Shown here: positions 15,917 to 23,316 of the stretch, piece by piece
Numbering within the stretch: position 1 is the first letter of the stretch
Layout of the letters: the number at the start of each line of letters is the position of its first letter
From: Actinomycetes bacterium
GTDB taxonomy: Bacteria; Actinomycetota; Actinomycetes; Actinomycetales; Dermabacteraceae
Length of the DNA: 23,316 nucleotides
NCBI GenBank assembly: GCA_023389045.1
Contig: JAEWEZ010000109.1
Coordinates: 1-23,316, forward strand
Direction: 5' to 3'
Notes under the pieces: model-generated
Told to the model about the DNA's origin: nothing
The model's database searches: none
Seen by the model: the letters and a program-made list of their open reading frames with translations, nothing else
Program-made: the position numbers and the translations under genes

Positions 15917-17035
15917 GTGACCCAGGGGATCGAAAGCACCCACACCGGATCCCTGCCCGTGCTCGACGAAACCACCGCCCTCAGCGAAGAAGACATCCGT
16001 GAGGTGCGCCGTCGATTCGCGGACAACCACCGCAGCACGACCACGCTCGAACGCGCCCTCCTCCAGGGCGACCGCATCCACTCCCTTCGCGATCTGACCA
16101 CCAAATTCCACATCCCCGAACGCCTCGCCCGGATCTACTGGCGCTCCCTCGGCTTCGCCCCCGTGGATGAGAACACCCTGCTGTTTACCGACGGTGACGC
16201 CGATGCGATCAGTGCCCTGACCGCCCTGGTCGAAGACGGCACCCTGACCGAACAGGCCTTCATTTCCATGACCCGCGGCCTCGGCTACCACATGGGCCGC
16301 CTGGCCATGTGGATCACCGAAGCGCTCGTGGATGAGGAAAAAGACGCCGGCACCCGCAGCGATGCCGAAGCACGCCAGGCAATGCTGGACGCCCTGCCCG
16401 AACTGCTCGGCACCCTCGAATCCCAGGTGCAGTTCACCTTTAGCCGGCAGCTTGCCGCCTACGCCCTGCGCGCCGGCTCCGAAAAAAGCTACGGCCAGGC
16501 CGATGAGCGCTTCCCGCTGATGCGCGCAATCGGTTTCGCCGACCTCGTACAGTTCACTCGCCTCTCCCAGGGCATCGGGGGCGAAGCGCTCGCCGAAGTC
16601 GTCGCACAGTTCGAGGCCGTCAGCCGCGACATCATCTCCCTGGGTGGCGGGCGCGTGGTGAAAACGGTGGGCGACGAAATCATGTTCCTGGCCGACACCC
16701 CGCAGGCAGGAGCCGAGATCGCCCTCAGTCTCGCGGAAGCCATCAGCGATGCCCCCGACCTCCCCTCGGTGCGCGTGGGGCTGTGCTGGGGTTCGATGTT
16801 CTCCCGCTACGGAGACGTGTTCGGGCCGACGGTGAATCGTGCCGCGCGTTTGCAAAGCCGCGCCCAGCCCGGCACCGTGCTGATCGACCAGGCCACCGCC
16901 GAAGCGGTGGAGAGCAACCGCCCCGGCGCCTTCACCGTGAGCGATGAACAGTCGGTGGAACTGCACGGCATCGGTGAGGTCACCGTGATGCAGCTCGGCC
17001 GCGGGGATAGCCAGACCCTGGTCACGAGGCTGTGA
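15917..17035 (+). CDS. Class III adenylate cyclase with Rv1264-like N-terminal regulatory domain
   Basis: A 372-residue soluble protein. Residues ~22-185 match the adenylate cyclase regulatory domain style of M. tuberculosis Rv1264, a pH-sensing autoinhibitory domain. Residues ~200-365 form the class III catalytic domain. All required residues are visible: metal aspartates D209 (FADLVQFT) and D253 (KTVGDE), adenine-specifying K249 and D300 (YGDVFGPTVN), and transition-state N307 and R311 (VNRAAR). It should make cAMP from ATP as a homodimer. GTG 15917 has AGCAGGAG about 8 nt upstream and lies 14 nt after birA, so the two are likely co-transcribed. No membrane segment is seen. What it senses and which cAMP receptor it serves are not encoded here. 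Confidence 0.93.
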   Translation: MTQGIESTHTGSLPVLDETTALSEEDIREVRRRFADNHRSTTTLERALLQGDRIHSLRDLTTKFHIPERLARIYWRSLGFAPVDENTLLFTDGDADAISALTALVEDGTLTEQAFISMTRGLGYHMGRLAMWITEALVDEEKDAGTRSDAEARQAMLDALPELLGTLESQVQFTFSRQLAAYALRAGSEKSYGQADERFPLMRAIGFADLVQFTRLSQGIGGEALAEVVAQFEAVSRDIISLGGGRVVKTVGDEIMFLADTPQAGAEIALSLAEAISDAPDLPSVRVGLCWGSMFSRYGDVFGPTVNRAARLQSRAQPGTVLIDQATAEAVESNRPGAFTVSDEQSVELHGIGEVTVMQLGRGDSQTLVTRL

Positions 17036-17140
17036 ACCCGATGCATCTCGAACCTGCCGCGGGCGGCGTGCGCGGCGGCATTGCCATGCGGGAACCAGAC
17101 GCCAGGACGGACAGCACCGTGCCCTATGAGGGCCCGTGCG

Positions 17141-17146
17141 TAGGAT
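17141..17146 (+). promoter_or_regulatory. -10 box (TAGGAT) for the two-component operon
   Basis: TAGGAT is followed by exactly 7 nt and GTG 17154, so the response regulator mRNA is probably leaderless. An in-frame ATG at 17145 lies inside the box and would not be transcribed. Confidence 0.6.
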
Positions 17147-17153
17147 GGGCGCC

Positions 17154-17849
17154 GTGACTCGTTTGCTTCTCGTCGAGGACGACTCCGCGATCGCCGAACC
17201 GCTCTCCCGCGCTCTAGACCGTGAGGGCTACACCGTCACGCGCGCCTCGCGCGGCATGGACGCCCTGGCAATCGCGGCCGCACCCGAACCGATCGACGTG
17301 GTCATCCTGGACTTGGGCCTTCCGGATATTGACGGCCTGGAGGTGGCCCGGCGCCTGCGCAAGGGCGGGCTCGAATCCCCGATCCTGATCCTCACCGCGC
17401 GTGCCGACGAGGTTGACGCGGTGGTCGGTCTCGACGCCGGTGCCGATGACTACGTGACCAAGCCCTTCCGCCTCGGCGAACTGCAGGCCCGCATCCGCGC
17501 CATGCTGCGCCGCAGCCAAGCCATCGAAGAATCCAGCGACAGCTTTGAAGTCAACGGTGTGAGCCTCGATGTGGCTGCCCGCCGCGCCCACGCCGACGGT
17601 GAAGAGCTGAGCCTCTCGGCCAAGGAATACGACCTGCTGACCGTGCTGGTGCGGGAAGCCGGCTCCGTGGTCACCCGCGATGACCTCATGCGCGAAGTGT
17701 GGGGCGCCGAATGGTGGGGTTCGACGAAGACCCTGGATATGCACATTTCGTGGCTGCGCCGGAAACTCGGCGACGATGCGACCAAGCCCCGTCGGATCAC
17801 GACGGTGCGCGGTGTGGGTTTCCGCTTCGAAACCGGCGAAGAGAGCTGA
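17154..17849 (+). CDS. OmpR/PhoB-family two-component response regulator
   Basis: A 231-residue regulator. The receiver domain has the acidic pair D9-D10, phospho-acceptor D53 in VILDLGLPDIDG, T81 in LILTARAD and K103 in YVTKPF. The C-terminal winged helix carries ELSLSAKEYDLLTVLVREAG and the DNA-recognition region ending MHISWLRRKLGDD, then the wing RRITTVRGVGFRFE. It should bind DNA as a phosphorylation-driven dimer. GTG 17154 is set by the TAGGAT box 7 nt upstream. The kinase gene starts 3 nt after its stop, so they form one operon. The 118-nt gap before it has a weak GC hairpin near 17055-17080 but no clear operator repeat. Target genes are unknown. Confidence 0.94.
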   Translation: MTRLLLVEDDSAIAEPLSRALDREGYTVTRASRGMDALAIAAAPEPIDVVILDLGLPDIDGLEVARRLRKGGLESPILILTARADEVDAVVGLDAGADDYVTKPFRLGELQARIRAMLRRSQAIEESSDSFEVNGVSLDVAARRAHADGEELSLSAKEYDLLTVLVREAGSVVTRDDLMREVWGAEWWGSTKTLDMHISWLRRKLGDDATKPRRITTVRGVGFRFETGEES

Positions 17850-17852
17850 TCG

Positions 17853-19208
17853 GTGCGGCAACGCATCCTCCAGGCCACCATCATCACGGTGGTCCTCGCG
17901 GTGGTCATGCTGGGGATCCCGCTGGCAGCCTCCTGGGTCAACCTTTCCCAGCAAAAACTGAGCGCGGATGCCGCCGGGATCCTCGAAAAGGTGCGCGTGG
18001 CCACCGATTCGCGGCTAGCCGAAAACCGCCCCATCGACGAAGCCCTGCTGCAGCAATACGTGGACGCGCAGCCTGACCTGTCGCTCTCGATCTCCGTCAC
18101 CGTGGACGGCACCACCGTGACCGCCGGGGACCCACCGGGCAAAAACGCGATCCCCGTGAACTCCAATGGCGCCTACGGGCAGTCGATCACCGTCTACATC
18201 CCGCAGTCCGATGTGCGCGCCCATGCGGCAAGCGCCTGGGTGCTGATCGCCGTGGCGGGCCTCGCCGCGATCTCCGTGGGCGTCTCCGTGGCGCTCTGGC
18301 AGGCGCAGCGCATCTCCATGCCGCTCGCCCGTCTGAACCGGCGCGCCGAAGAACTCGGCTCCGGTCGCGCCCGCACCCCCTGGACCCCCTCCGGGATCGC
18401 CGAGATCGACGCCGTCGCCGAGGAGCTGAGCCGCTCCGGCGCGCTCCTGACCGAACGCCTAGAGGCCGAAAGCCGCCTCGCCTCGGATGCATCCCACCAA
18501 CTGCGCACCCCGCTGACGGCCCTTTCCATGCGTCTGGACGAGATTCTGGCGACCAGCTCCGAGGAGTGGGTGCGGGAAGAAGCGCGTATCTCCCTGGAAC
18601 AGATCGACCGTCTCACCCAGGTGGTCCACGACCTCATCAACGCGCCCCGCTCCTCGCACCGCCGCACCCCCGGCGTGGTGGAACTGCGCACCGTGCTGAC
18701 CCAGCAGAGCGAGGAATGGTCCCCGGCCTTCCGCGCGGCCGGGCGTGAACTACACATCCAGGTGCCGCATAGCGCGGCTGTGTGGGGGTCTATCGGCCCG
18801 CTCACACAGGTCTTTGCCACCCTGATCGAGAACTCCCTGGCCCACGGCGGCGGCCGCACCTCGGTCAAGGTGCGCCGCAATGACCGCTCCACCGTCGTGG
18901 AAGTGACCGATGAGGGCGCGGGTATCGACCCGGAGCTCGGAAACCGCATCTTCGAGCGTGCCGTCTCCGGTGGCGCCTCCACCGGCACCGGCGTGGGGCT
19001 CGCCCTCGCCCGCACCCTCGTGGAAGACGACGGCGGACGCCTCGAACTCCTCGCCGAACGCCCCGCCACCTTCGGTGTCTTCCTCATCTCCGCCCCGGGG
19101 GAGGACGAAGCCGAGGATGAGGCAGCCAGCAAGGAACCAACGCGAGACCTCTCCTCCCTCCCGCAGGGCTCGGTGGTGCCGCGCCGCCCCGGCCGCCGGC
19201 AACGCTAA
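17853..19208 (+). CDS. Membrane sensor histidine kinase
   Basis: A 451-residue kinase paired with the upstream regulator. Transmembrane helix 1 spans residues ~5-27 and helix 2 spans ~127-149, enclosing a ~100-residue extracytoplasmic sensor region. A HAMP segment (~150-203) leads to the dimerisation/phosphorylation domain with H215 in ASHQLRTPLTAL. The ATPase domain has N box IENSLAHG (N327), G1 DEGAGIDP (353-360) and G2 GTGVGLAL (378-385). The acidic and Arg/Pro-rich tail after ~410 is probably disordered. GTG 17853 follows GAAGAGAG with short spacing. The signal sensed is not evident; the sensor region has no motif I recognise. It ends 24 nt before purK. Confidence 0.92.
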   Translation: MRQRILQATIITVVLAVVMLGIPLAASWVNLSQQKLSADAAGILEKVRVATDSRLAENRPIDEALLQQYVDAQPDLSLSISVTVDGTTVTAGDPPGKNAIPVNSNGAYGQSITVYIPQSDVRAHAASAWVLIAVAGLAAISVGVSVALWQAQRISMPLARLNRRAEELGSGRARTPWTPSGIAEIDAVAEELSRSGALLTERLEAESRLASDASHQLRTPLTALSMRLDEILATSSEEWVREEARISLEQIDRLTQVVHDLINAPRSSHRRTPGVVELRTVLTQQSEEWSPAFRAAGRELHIQVPHSAAVWGSIGPLTQVFATLIENSLAHGGGRTSVKVRRNDRSTVVEVTDEGAGIDPELGNRIFERAVSGGASTGTGVGLALARTLVEDDGGRLELLAERPATFGVFLISAPGEDEAEDEAASKEPTRDLSSLPQGSVVPRRPGRRQR

Positions 19209-19220
19209 GCCTGCGGCGCC

Positions 19221-19226
19221 TAGACT
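19221..19226 (+). promoter_or_regulatory. -10 box (TAGACT) for purK-purE
   Basis: TAGACT is followed by 6 nt and GTG 19233, the leaderless spacing. It would give purK its own promoter although only 24 nt separate it from the kinase gene. No clear -35 box is seen. Confidence 0.55.
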
Positions 19227-19232
19227 GTGCGC

Positions 19233-20468
19233 GTGCCTGAAACGAGCCCTGAGTGTGATTCCCCGCGTGAAGCCGCCGCGTCTGTCGGAGCGCAGCGCCC
19301 GACGCCCTCTGAGCATCCCGTTCTACCGCGCATCGGTGTGATCGGTGGTGGGCAGCTCGCCCGCATGATGGTCGGCCCCGCCGTAGAACTGGGATTGCCG
19401 CTCACGGTGCTGGCCACCTCCCCGCAGGAGAGCGCCGCCGCCGTGGCAGGCAGCGTGATCGTCGGACGCCATGACGACCCCACCGCCGTGCGCGAAACCG
19501 CCCGCACCACCCACGTGATCACCTTCGACCATGAGCATGTGCCCGGCGAGATCCTGGAGGGCATCTGTCGTGAAGGGATCGCGGTAGTACGCCCCGGCCC
19601 GGCCGCTCTCGCTCACACCCAGGACAAACTCCATATGCGTGAGCACCTGACCGCGCTCGGCCACCCCTGCCCGCGCTGGTGGCGCCTCACCTCCCGCGTG
19701 GACCTTGCCGCCGCCCTCGAGGAGAGCGGCGGGCGTCTGGTGGTGAAAACACCGCGCGGTGGGTACGACGGGCGCGGCGTGCGCATCGTGACAACCCCCG
19801 AGGGGGCCGACGACTGGTTCGCCGACCACGAGGAACTTCTCGGCGAAGAGGTCGTGCCCTTCACGCGCGAACTCTCCGCCCAGGTGGCGCGCCGCCCCGG
19901 GGGAGAGACCGCGACCTACCCGGTGGTGCAGTCCACGCAGCGTGACGGCATCTGCTACGAGGTGATCGCCCCCGCACCGAGTCTGGATGAGGCCGCCCAG
20001 CAGCGCATCCAGAACCGTGCCCGCGCCATCGCCGAAGACCTCGACGTGGTCGGAATGCTCGCCGTGGAACTCTTCGAAACGGCCGATGGCAACGTGCTCG
20101 TCAATGAACTGGCCATGCGTCCCCACAACACCGGGCACTGGTCCATGGATGGAGCCATGACCGGGCAGTTCGAGCAGCATCTGCGGGCCGTGGCAGACCT
20201 CCCTCTCGGCTCCACCGAGCCGCTCGCCCCCATCAGCGTGATGGTCAATCTGCTCGGCGGCACCGCCGAGGACCTTGCCCCCGGTGCGCGTGCCGCCCTC
20301 GAGGCCGATCCACGGCTGCGCCTGCACCTGTATGGCAAAGAGGTGCGGCCCGGGCGCAAACTCGGCCATGTCACCGTCGTCGGAACCGACCTGGAGGACC
20401 TGCGAGCGCGAGCCCACCGCGCGGAGCGCCTCATTGTCGACGGACCCGAGGCCCCGACCGCGCACTGA
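19233..20468 (+). CDS. purK: 5-(carboxyamino)imidazole ribonucleotide synthase (ATP-grasp)
   Basis: A 411-residue ATP-grasp enzyme that makes N5-CAIR from AIR, ATP and bicarbonate in de novo purine synthesis. PRIGVIGGGQLARMM near residue 34 begins the family core, FDHEHVP follows, then the ATP-grasp part with VVKTPRGGYDGRGV and finally the active-site stretch VNELAMRPHNTGHW. About 30 N-terminal residues precede the core and are not conserved in the family. I chose GTG 19233 over GTG 19227, which abuts the -10 box. The start could still lie within the extension, but I see no better codon. It is followed 71 nt later by purE, which uses its product. Confidence 0.95.
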   Translation: MPETSPECDSPREAAASVGAQRPTPSEHPVLPRIGVIGGGQLARMMVGPAVELGLPLTVLATSPQESAAAVAGSVIVGRHDDPTAVRETARTTHVITFDHEHVPGEILEGICREGIAVVRPGPAALAHTQDKLHMREHLTALGHPCPRWWRLTSRVDLAAALEESGGRLVVKTPRGGYDGRGVRIVTTPEGADDWFADHEELLGEEVVPFTRELSAQVARRPGGETATYPVVQSTQRDGICYEVIAPAPSLDEAAQQRIQNRARAIAEDLDVVGMLAVELFETADGNVLVNELAMRPHNTGHWSMDGAMTGQFEQHLRAVADLPLGSTEPLAPISVMVNLLGGTAEDLAPGARAALEADPRLRLHLYGKEVRPGRKLGHVTVVGTDLEDLRARAHRAERLIVDGPEAPTAH

Positions 20469-20539
20469 CCGCAGCGCCGCCACCCGACCAGCCCACTCGT
20501 CATCCTGTCTGCCCCGCTCCCACCGCCGAGGAGGATCCC

Positions 20540-21073
20540 GTGACCGCATCCGAGACCACCGCCCCCACCCCGCTCGTCGGCATTGTGATGGGCTCTGATT
20601 CCGACTGGCCCGTGATGGAAGCAGCCGAGCAGGCGCTCGCCGAGTTCGATGTGCCGGTGGAGGTGGAGGTGGTCTCCGCCCACCGCATGCCCGAAGACAT
20701 GGTCGCCTGGGGGCGCTCCGCCGCCGAGCGGGGCCTGCGGGTTGTGATCGCCGGGGCCGGTGGTGCTGCCCACCTGCCCGGCATGCTCGCCTCCCTCACC
20801 CCGCTGCCGGTGATCGGCGTGCCCGTGCCGCTCAAGCACCTGGACGGGATGGACTCGCTGCTGTCCATCGTGCAGATGCCCGCCGGGGTGCCGGTCGCAA
20901 CCGTCTCCATCGGCGGTGCCCGCAATGCCGGGCTGCTCGCAGCCCGCATCCTCGCCGCCGGCTCCGATGAGCAGGCAGCCGCCCTGCGCCAGAAGATGCT
21001 CGCCTTCCAGGAGGAGCTGCGCGCCACCGCCATCCGAAAGGGCGAAGCGCTGCGCGAACGCCGCCATCCGTGA
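20540..21073 (+). CDS. purE: N5-CAIR mutase (class I PurE)
   Basis: A 177-residue class I PurE that rearranges N5-CAIR to CAIR, the step after PurK. Signatures are GIVMGSDSDWPVM (14-26), SAHRMP with H48 (46-51) and GAGGAAHLPGM (72-82), which hold the substrate carboxylate and phosphate. Length is normal for the octameric class I enzyme, and it has no SAICAR synthetase fusion. GTG 20540 has GAGGAGG about 6 nt upstream. It is downstream of purK on the same strand without an obvious terminator in the 71-nt gap, so it is probably co-transcribed. An 84-nt gap follows before the nucleotide-sugar operon. Confidence 0.96.
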   Translation: MTASETTAPTPLVGIVMGSDSDWPVMEAAEQALAEFDVPVEVEVVSAHRMPEDMVAWGRSAAERGLRVVIAGAGGAAHLPGMLASLTPLPVIGVPVPLKHLDGMDSLLSIVQMPAGVPVATVSIGGARNAGLLAARILAAGSDEQAAALRQKMLAFQEELRATAIRKGEALRERRHP

Positions 21074-21144
21074 CGTCGGATAGAGGAGGGGCGCAACACG
21101 TGCAGATGCGGTGAAGCGTCCCGGGGAGCGGGACTTCCGCGCGG

Positions 21145-21150
21145 TATCGT
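21145..21150 (+). promoter_or_regulatory. -10 box (TATCGT) for the nucleotide-sugar operon
   Basis: TATCGT fits TANNNT and is followed by 7 nt and ATG 21158. This again implies a leaderless first gene. The ATG has no Shine-Dalgarno sequence. Confidence 0.55.
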
Positions 21151-21157
21151 TCCCGGT

Positions 21158-21862
21158 ATGAGTTCTTCCGCGGATTACCGGGTCGCGCCCGGCGCCGATG
21201 TTGATGAGCGGGCCACCATTGGGAAGGGCAGCGCCATTTGGCATCTGGCCCAGGTCCGCGAACACGCACAGCTCGGCGAAAACTGCATTGTGGGCCGAGG
21301 CGCCTACATCGGCTCCGGCGTGCAGATGGGCAACGGCTGCAAAGTGCAGAACTACGCCCTCGTCTACGAACCGGCAGTACTGGCCGACGGTGTGTTCGTC
21401 GGCCCCGCCGCCGTCTTCACCAATGACCACTTTCCCCGCGCGGTCAATCCCGACCTCACCCCCAAGTCCGCCAGTGACTGGGAACCGGTGGGTGTGACCT
21501 GCGAGGAAGGCTGCTCGATCGGGGCGCGCGCCGTGTGCGTGGCCCCCGTGACCATCGGCGCCTGGGCCACCGTGGCCGCCGGCGCCACCGTCGTGAAAGA
21601 CGTGCCCCCGCATGCGCTCGTCGCCGGTGTCCCCGCGCGCCGTATCGCCTGGGTGGGGCGCGCCGGTGAGCCGCTGCAGCCGGCCTCCGACGGCACCGAC
21701 GCCTGGGTGTGCCCCGTGACCGGACAGTGGTACATCCCCGACGAGACCACCGGCGGGCTGCAGCTCGCTTCCGACCCGACCACCGGGGCCCCCACCCCGG
21801 ATTACGACGAGATGGACCCCACGTTCGCTACGAACGACGAGACAAAGGACGAGGACCGCTGA
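21158..21862 (+). CDS. Left-handed beta-helix N-acetyltransferase, WbpD/WlbB-like
   Basis: A 234-residue hexapeptide-repeat acyltransferase. Repeated turns such as ATIGKGSAIWHLAQV, CIVGRGAYIGSGVQMG and VTIGAWATVAAGATVVKDV build the beta-helix. The loop VFTNDHFPRA carries the Asn/His expected at the acetyl-CoA site of WbpD/WlbB enzymes. VAGVPARRIAWVG ends the core. That family acetylates a 3-amino group on UDP-2-acetamido-3-amino-glucuronate. A ~60-residue tail contains AWVCPVTGQWY and an acidic end of unclear role. The start is ATG 21158. Its TGA overlaps the next ATG, so it is coupled to the aminotransferase. The exact sugar substrate is inferred from family and neighbours only. Confidence 0.85.
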   Translation: MSSSADYRVAPGADVDERATIGKGSAIWHLAQVREHAQLGENCIVGRGAYIGSGVQMGNGCKVQNYALVYEPAVLADGVFVGPAAVFTNDHFPRAVNPDLTPKSASDWEPVGVTCEEGCSIGARAVCVAPVTIGAWATVAAGATVVKDVPPHALVAGVPARRIAWVGRAGEPLQPASDGTDAWVCPVTGQWYIPDETTGGLQLASDPTTGAPTPDYDEMDPTFATNDETKDEDR

Positions 21863-22965
21863 TGACGAAGAACCTGATCCCCGCAGCGAAACCGATCATT
21901 GGCCAGGAAGAGCGCGACGCGGTGGACCGCGTTCTCGCCTCCGGCATGGTCGCGCAGGGCCCGGAGGTGAAAGCCTTCGAAGAAGAGTTCGGGGCGCACT
22001 TCGTGGGTGGCCGCGAATGCGTGGCAACCAACTCCGGCACTTCCTCCCAGCACCTGGGCATGCTCGCCCTGGGGCTGAAGCCCGGCGATGAAGTGATCGT
22101 GCCGTCCTTCACCTTCGCTGCGACCGCGAACTCGGTGGCCGTCTCCGGCGCCACCCCGGTGTTCGTGGATGTGGACCCCGAGACCTTCTGCCTGGACCCC
22201 GAGGCCGTGCGCGCCGCCATCACGGACCGCACCGTCGGCATCCAGCCGGTGCACCTGTACGGGCACCCCGCCCCGATGGATCAGATCTGTGCGATCGCCA
22301 AGGAGCATGGCCTGTGGGTGTTCGAGGACGCCGCCCAGGCGCACGGTGCCACCTGGCAGGGCGCTCAGGTGGGCACCTTCGGCGACGGGGCCATGTTCTC
22401 CCTGTACCCGACCAAGAACATGACCTCCGGTGAGGGTGGCATGACCGCCTGCGCCACCGCCGAGACCGCCCGGGTGGTGCGCCTGCTGCGCAACCAGGGC
22501 ATGGAGAAGCAGTACGCCAATGAGGTGGCCGGCTTCAACAACCGCATGACCGACATTCACGCCGCGATCGGCCGCGTGCAGCTGACCAAGGTGGACGCCT
22601 GGACCGCCCGCCGCCAGGAACTCGCCGCCCGCTTCGACCGTGAACTGCAGGGTGTTGTGGTTCCCGTGGTCCGCGAGGGCGCCACCCACGTGTACCACCA
22701 GTACACGATCCGCGTGGAGGGTGCGAGTGCTGAAGAGCGCGACCGCTTCCGCGATGCGCTGCGTGAAGAGCATCAGGTGGGTGCCGGCGTGTACTACCCG
22801 ACCCCGGTGCACCGTCTGCCCTCCTTCGGTCTCTCCCTCGACCTGCCGGTCACCGAGATGCTTGCCCGCGAGGTGCTCTCCCTGCCCGTGCACCCGAGCG
22901 TGAGCGATGAGGATGCCGAGCGCGTTATCGAAGCCGTGAACGCCGTGGCGAAGGCAGGTGCGTGA
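21862..22965 (+). CDS. DegT/DnrJ/EryC1/StrS-family sugar aminotransferase, WbpE-like
   Basis: A 367-residue PLP-dependent fold-I aminotransferase that places an amino group on a nucleotide-linked keto sugar. The PLP lysine is K185 in SLYPTKNMTSGEGG. D156 in FEDAAQAHGA contacts the pyridine nitrogen, and TNSGTSSQ (56-63) holds the cofactor phosphate. The substrate-binding NNRMTDIHAAIG stretch is intact. Length is typical. ATG 21862 overlaps the acetyltransferase stop and an AGGAC-type site lies before it. An upstream open extension is only the other frame of the preceding gene. Together with the flanking acetyltransferase and dehydrogenase, it suggests a dehydrogenate-aminate-acetylate route to a 3-acetamido sugar as in the Wbp/Wlb pathways. 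Confidence 0.92.
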   Translation: MTKNLIPAAKPIIGQEERDAVDRVLASGMVAQGPEVKAFEEEFGAHFVGGRECVATNSGTSSQHLGMLALGLKPGDEVIVPSFTFAATANSVAVSGATPVFVDVDPETFCLDPEAVRAAITDRTVGIQPVHLYGHPAPMDQICAIAKEHGLWVFEDAAQAHGATWQGAQVGTFGDGAMFSLYPTKNMTSGEGGMTACATAETARVVRLLRNQGMEKQYANEVAGFNNRMTDIHAAIGRVQLTKVDAWTARRQELAARFDRELQGVVVPVVREGATHVYHQYTIRVEGASAEERDRFRDALREEHQVGAGVYYPTPVHRLPSFGLSLDLPVTEMLAREVLSLPVHPSVSDEDAERVIEAVNAVAKAGA

Positions 22966-23316
22966 TGACCGAGGCGACTGCACAGGGCAAGAAGCCGCTA
23001 CGCGCAGGCCTCATCGGCCTGGGCATGATGGGCCGCCACCATGCCCGCAACCTCAAAGCCCTCGACGGGGTGGAGCTGGTGGCCGTGGCCGACCCGGGCG
23101 GCGACCCGCACGGCGCCGCTGCCGGCTACGACATCCTCCCCGATGCCAAAGCTCTGGTGAACGCCGGGATCGACTATGCCGTGGTGGCTGTGCCGACGGC
23201 CTTCCACCACGATGTGGCCCTCACCTTTGCTGAGGCGGGCGTGCACTGCCTGGTGGAGAAGCCGCTCGCTTTCGACCCCGCCGAAGCCGAAGAGATCGCC
23301 GGGGCCTTCGAGAAGG
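22965..23316 (+). CDS. Gfo/Idh/MocA-family dehydrogenase, N-terminal part (3' end outside window)
   Basis: The first 117 residues of an NAD(P)-dependent sugar dehydrogenase. The Rossmann motif GLIGLGMMGRHHARN (residues ~15-29) is followed by VAVADPGGDP, VVAVPTAFH and the active-site EKPL near residue 99, all standard for the family. Members of the WbpB/WlbA branch oxidise the 3-OH of UDP-N-acetylhexosamine or its uronate, giving the keto sugar that the adjacent aminotransferase would use. Its ATG overlaps the aminotransferase stop (TGATG), so it belongs to the same operon. The catalytic C-terminal domain is outside the window, so the substrate class is an inference from context. Confidence 0.88.
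   Translation, partial: MTEATAQGKKPLRAGLIGLGMMGRHHARNLKALDGVELVAVADPGGDPHGAAAGYDILPDAKALVNAGIDYAVVAVPTAFHHDVALTFAEAGVHCLVEKPLAFDPAEAEEIAGAFEK

Noticed and set aside
17136..17153. Earlier in-frame starts for the response regulator (17136, ATG 17145)
   Set aside because: They precede or lie inside the TAGGAT -10 box. Receiver-domain homology starts right after GTG 17154.
19227..19232. GTG 19227 as the purK start
   Set aside because: It directly abuts the TAGACT box, so it would not be transcribed. GTG 19233 has the expected spacing.

Overview
The window comes from a high-GC Gram-positive bacterium of the phylum Actinomycetota, most likely a Micrococcales relative such as the Dermabacter/Brachybacterium group. 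The genus is an inference from protein style only. Evidence for the phylum is the strong G/C third-position bias, frequent GTG starts, an actinobacterial acyl-CoA carboxylase set with an epsilon subunit, a cysteine-less LpdA, and many starts that sit 6-8 nt after a TANNNT -10 box, as in leaderless transcripts. The gene content closely parallels the Mycobacterium tuberculosis Rv3275c-Rv3315c neighbourhood (purE, purK, birA, accD5, accE5, maf, accA3, lpdA, deoD, pmmB, deoA, cdd), so most of it is conserved core genome, not an island.

Layout. Positions 1-6442 hold nucleoside salvage and catabolism: the end of cytidine deaminase (cdd) overlapping thymidine phosphorylase (deoA), then a uridine kinase-like domain fused to a NUDIX domain, deoxyribose-phosphate aldolase (deoC), an alpha-D-phosphohexomutase-family enzyme that probably acts as the phosphopentomutase, and purine nucleoside phosphorylase (punA). 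Together these can release bases and ribose/deoxyribose 1-phosphate, isomerise it to the 5-phosphate and cleave deoxyribose 5-phosphate to glyceraldehyde 3-phosphate and acetaldehyde. Divergent lpdA follows at 6587-8047.

Positions 8207-15902 hold the biotin/acyl-CoA carboxylase module. On the minus strand are accA3 (biotin carboxylase plus biotin carrier), maf, a DUF885 putative metallopeptidase, accE and accD5. The biotin ligase birA diverges from accD5 and could biotinylate AccA3. birA is followed after 14 nt by a class III adenylate cyclase with an Rv1264-like N-terminal regulatory domain, and then by an OmpR-type response regulator and sensor kinase pair.

Positions 19233-21073 hold purK-purE (CAIR synthesis in de novo purine biosynthesis). 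Positions 21158-23316 begin a nucleotide-sugar operon of left-handed beta-helix N-acetyltransferase, DegT-type aminotransferase and Gfo/Idh-type dehydrogenase with stop/start overlaps. It runs off the right edge and resembles the WbpD/WbpE/WbpB set.

I saw no tRNA, rRNA, CRISPR array, insertion sequence or phage gene. The least explained elements are a long imperfect palindrome at 1658-1743, the kinase-NUDIX fusion with an altered P-loop, a 25-bp tandem array at the 3' end of accE, a six-residue repeat insert in BirA, and the window-wide leaderless-promoter pattern. I found no convincing new multi-gene system.
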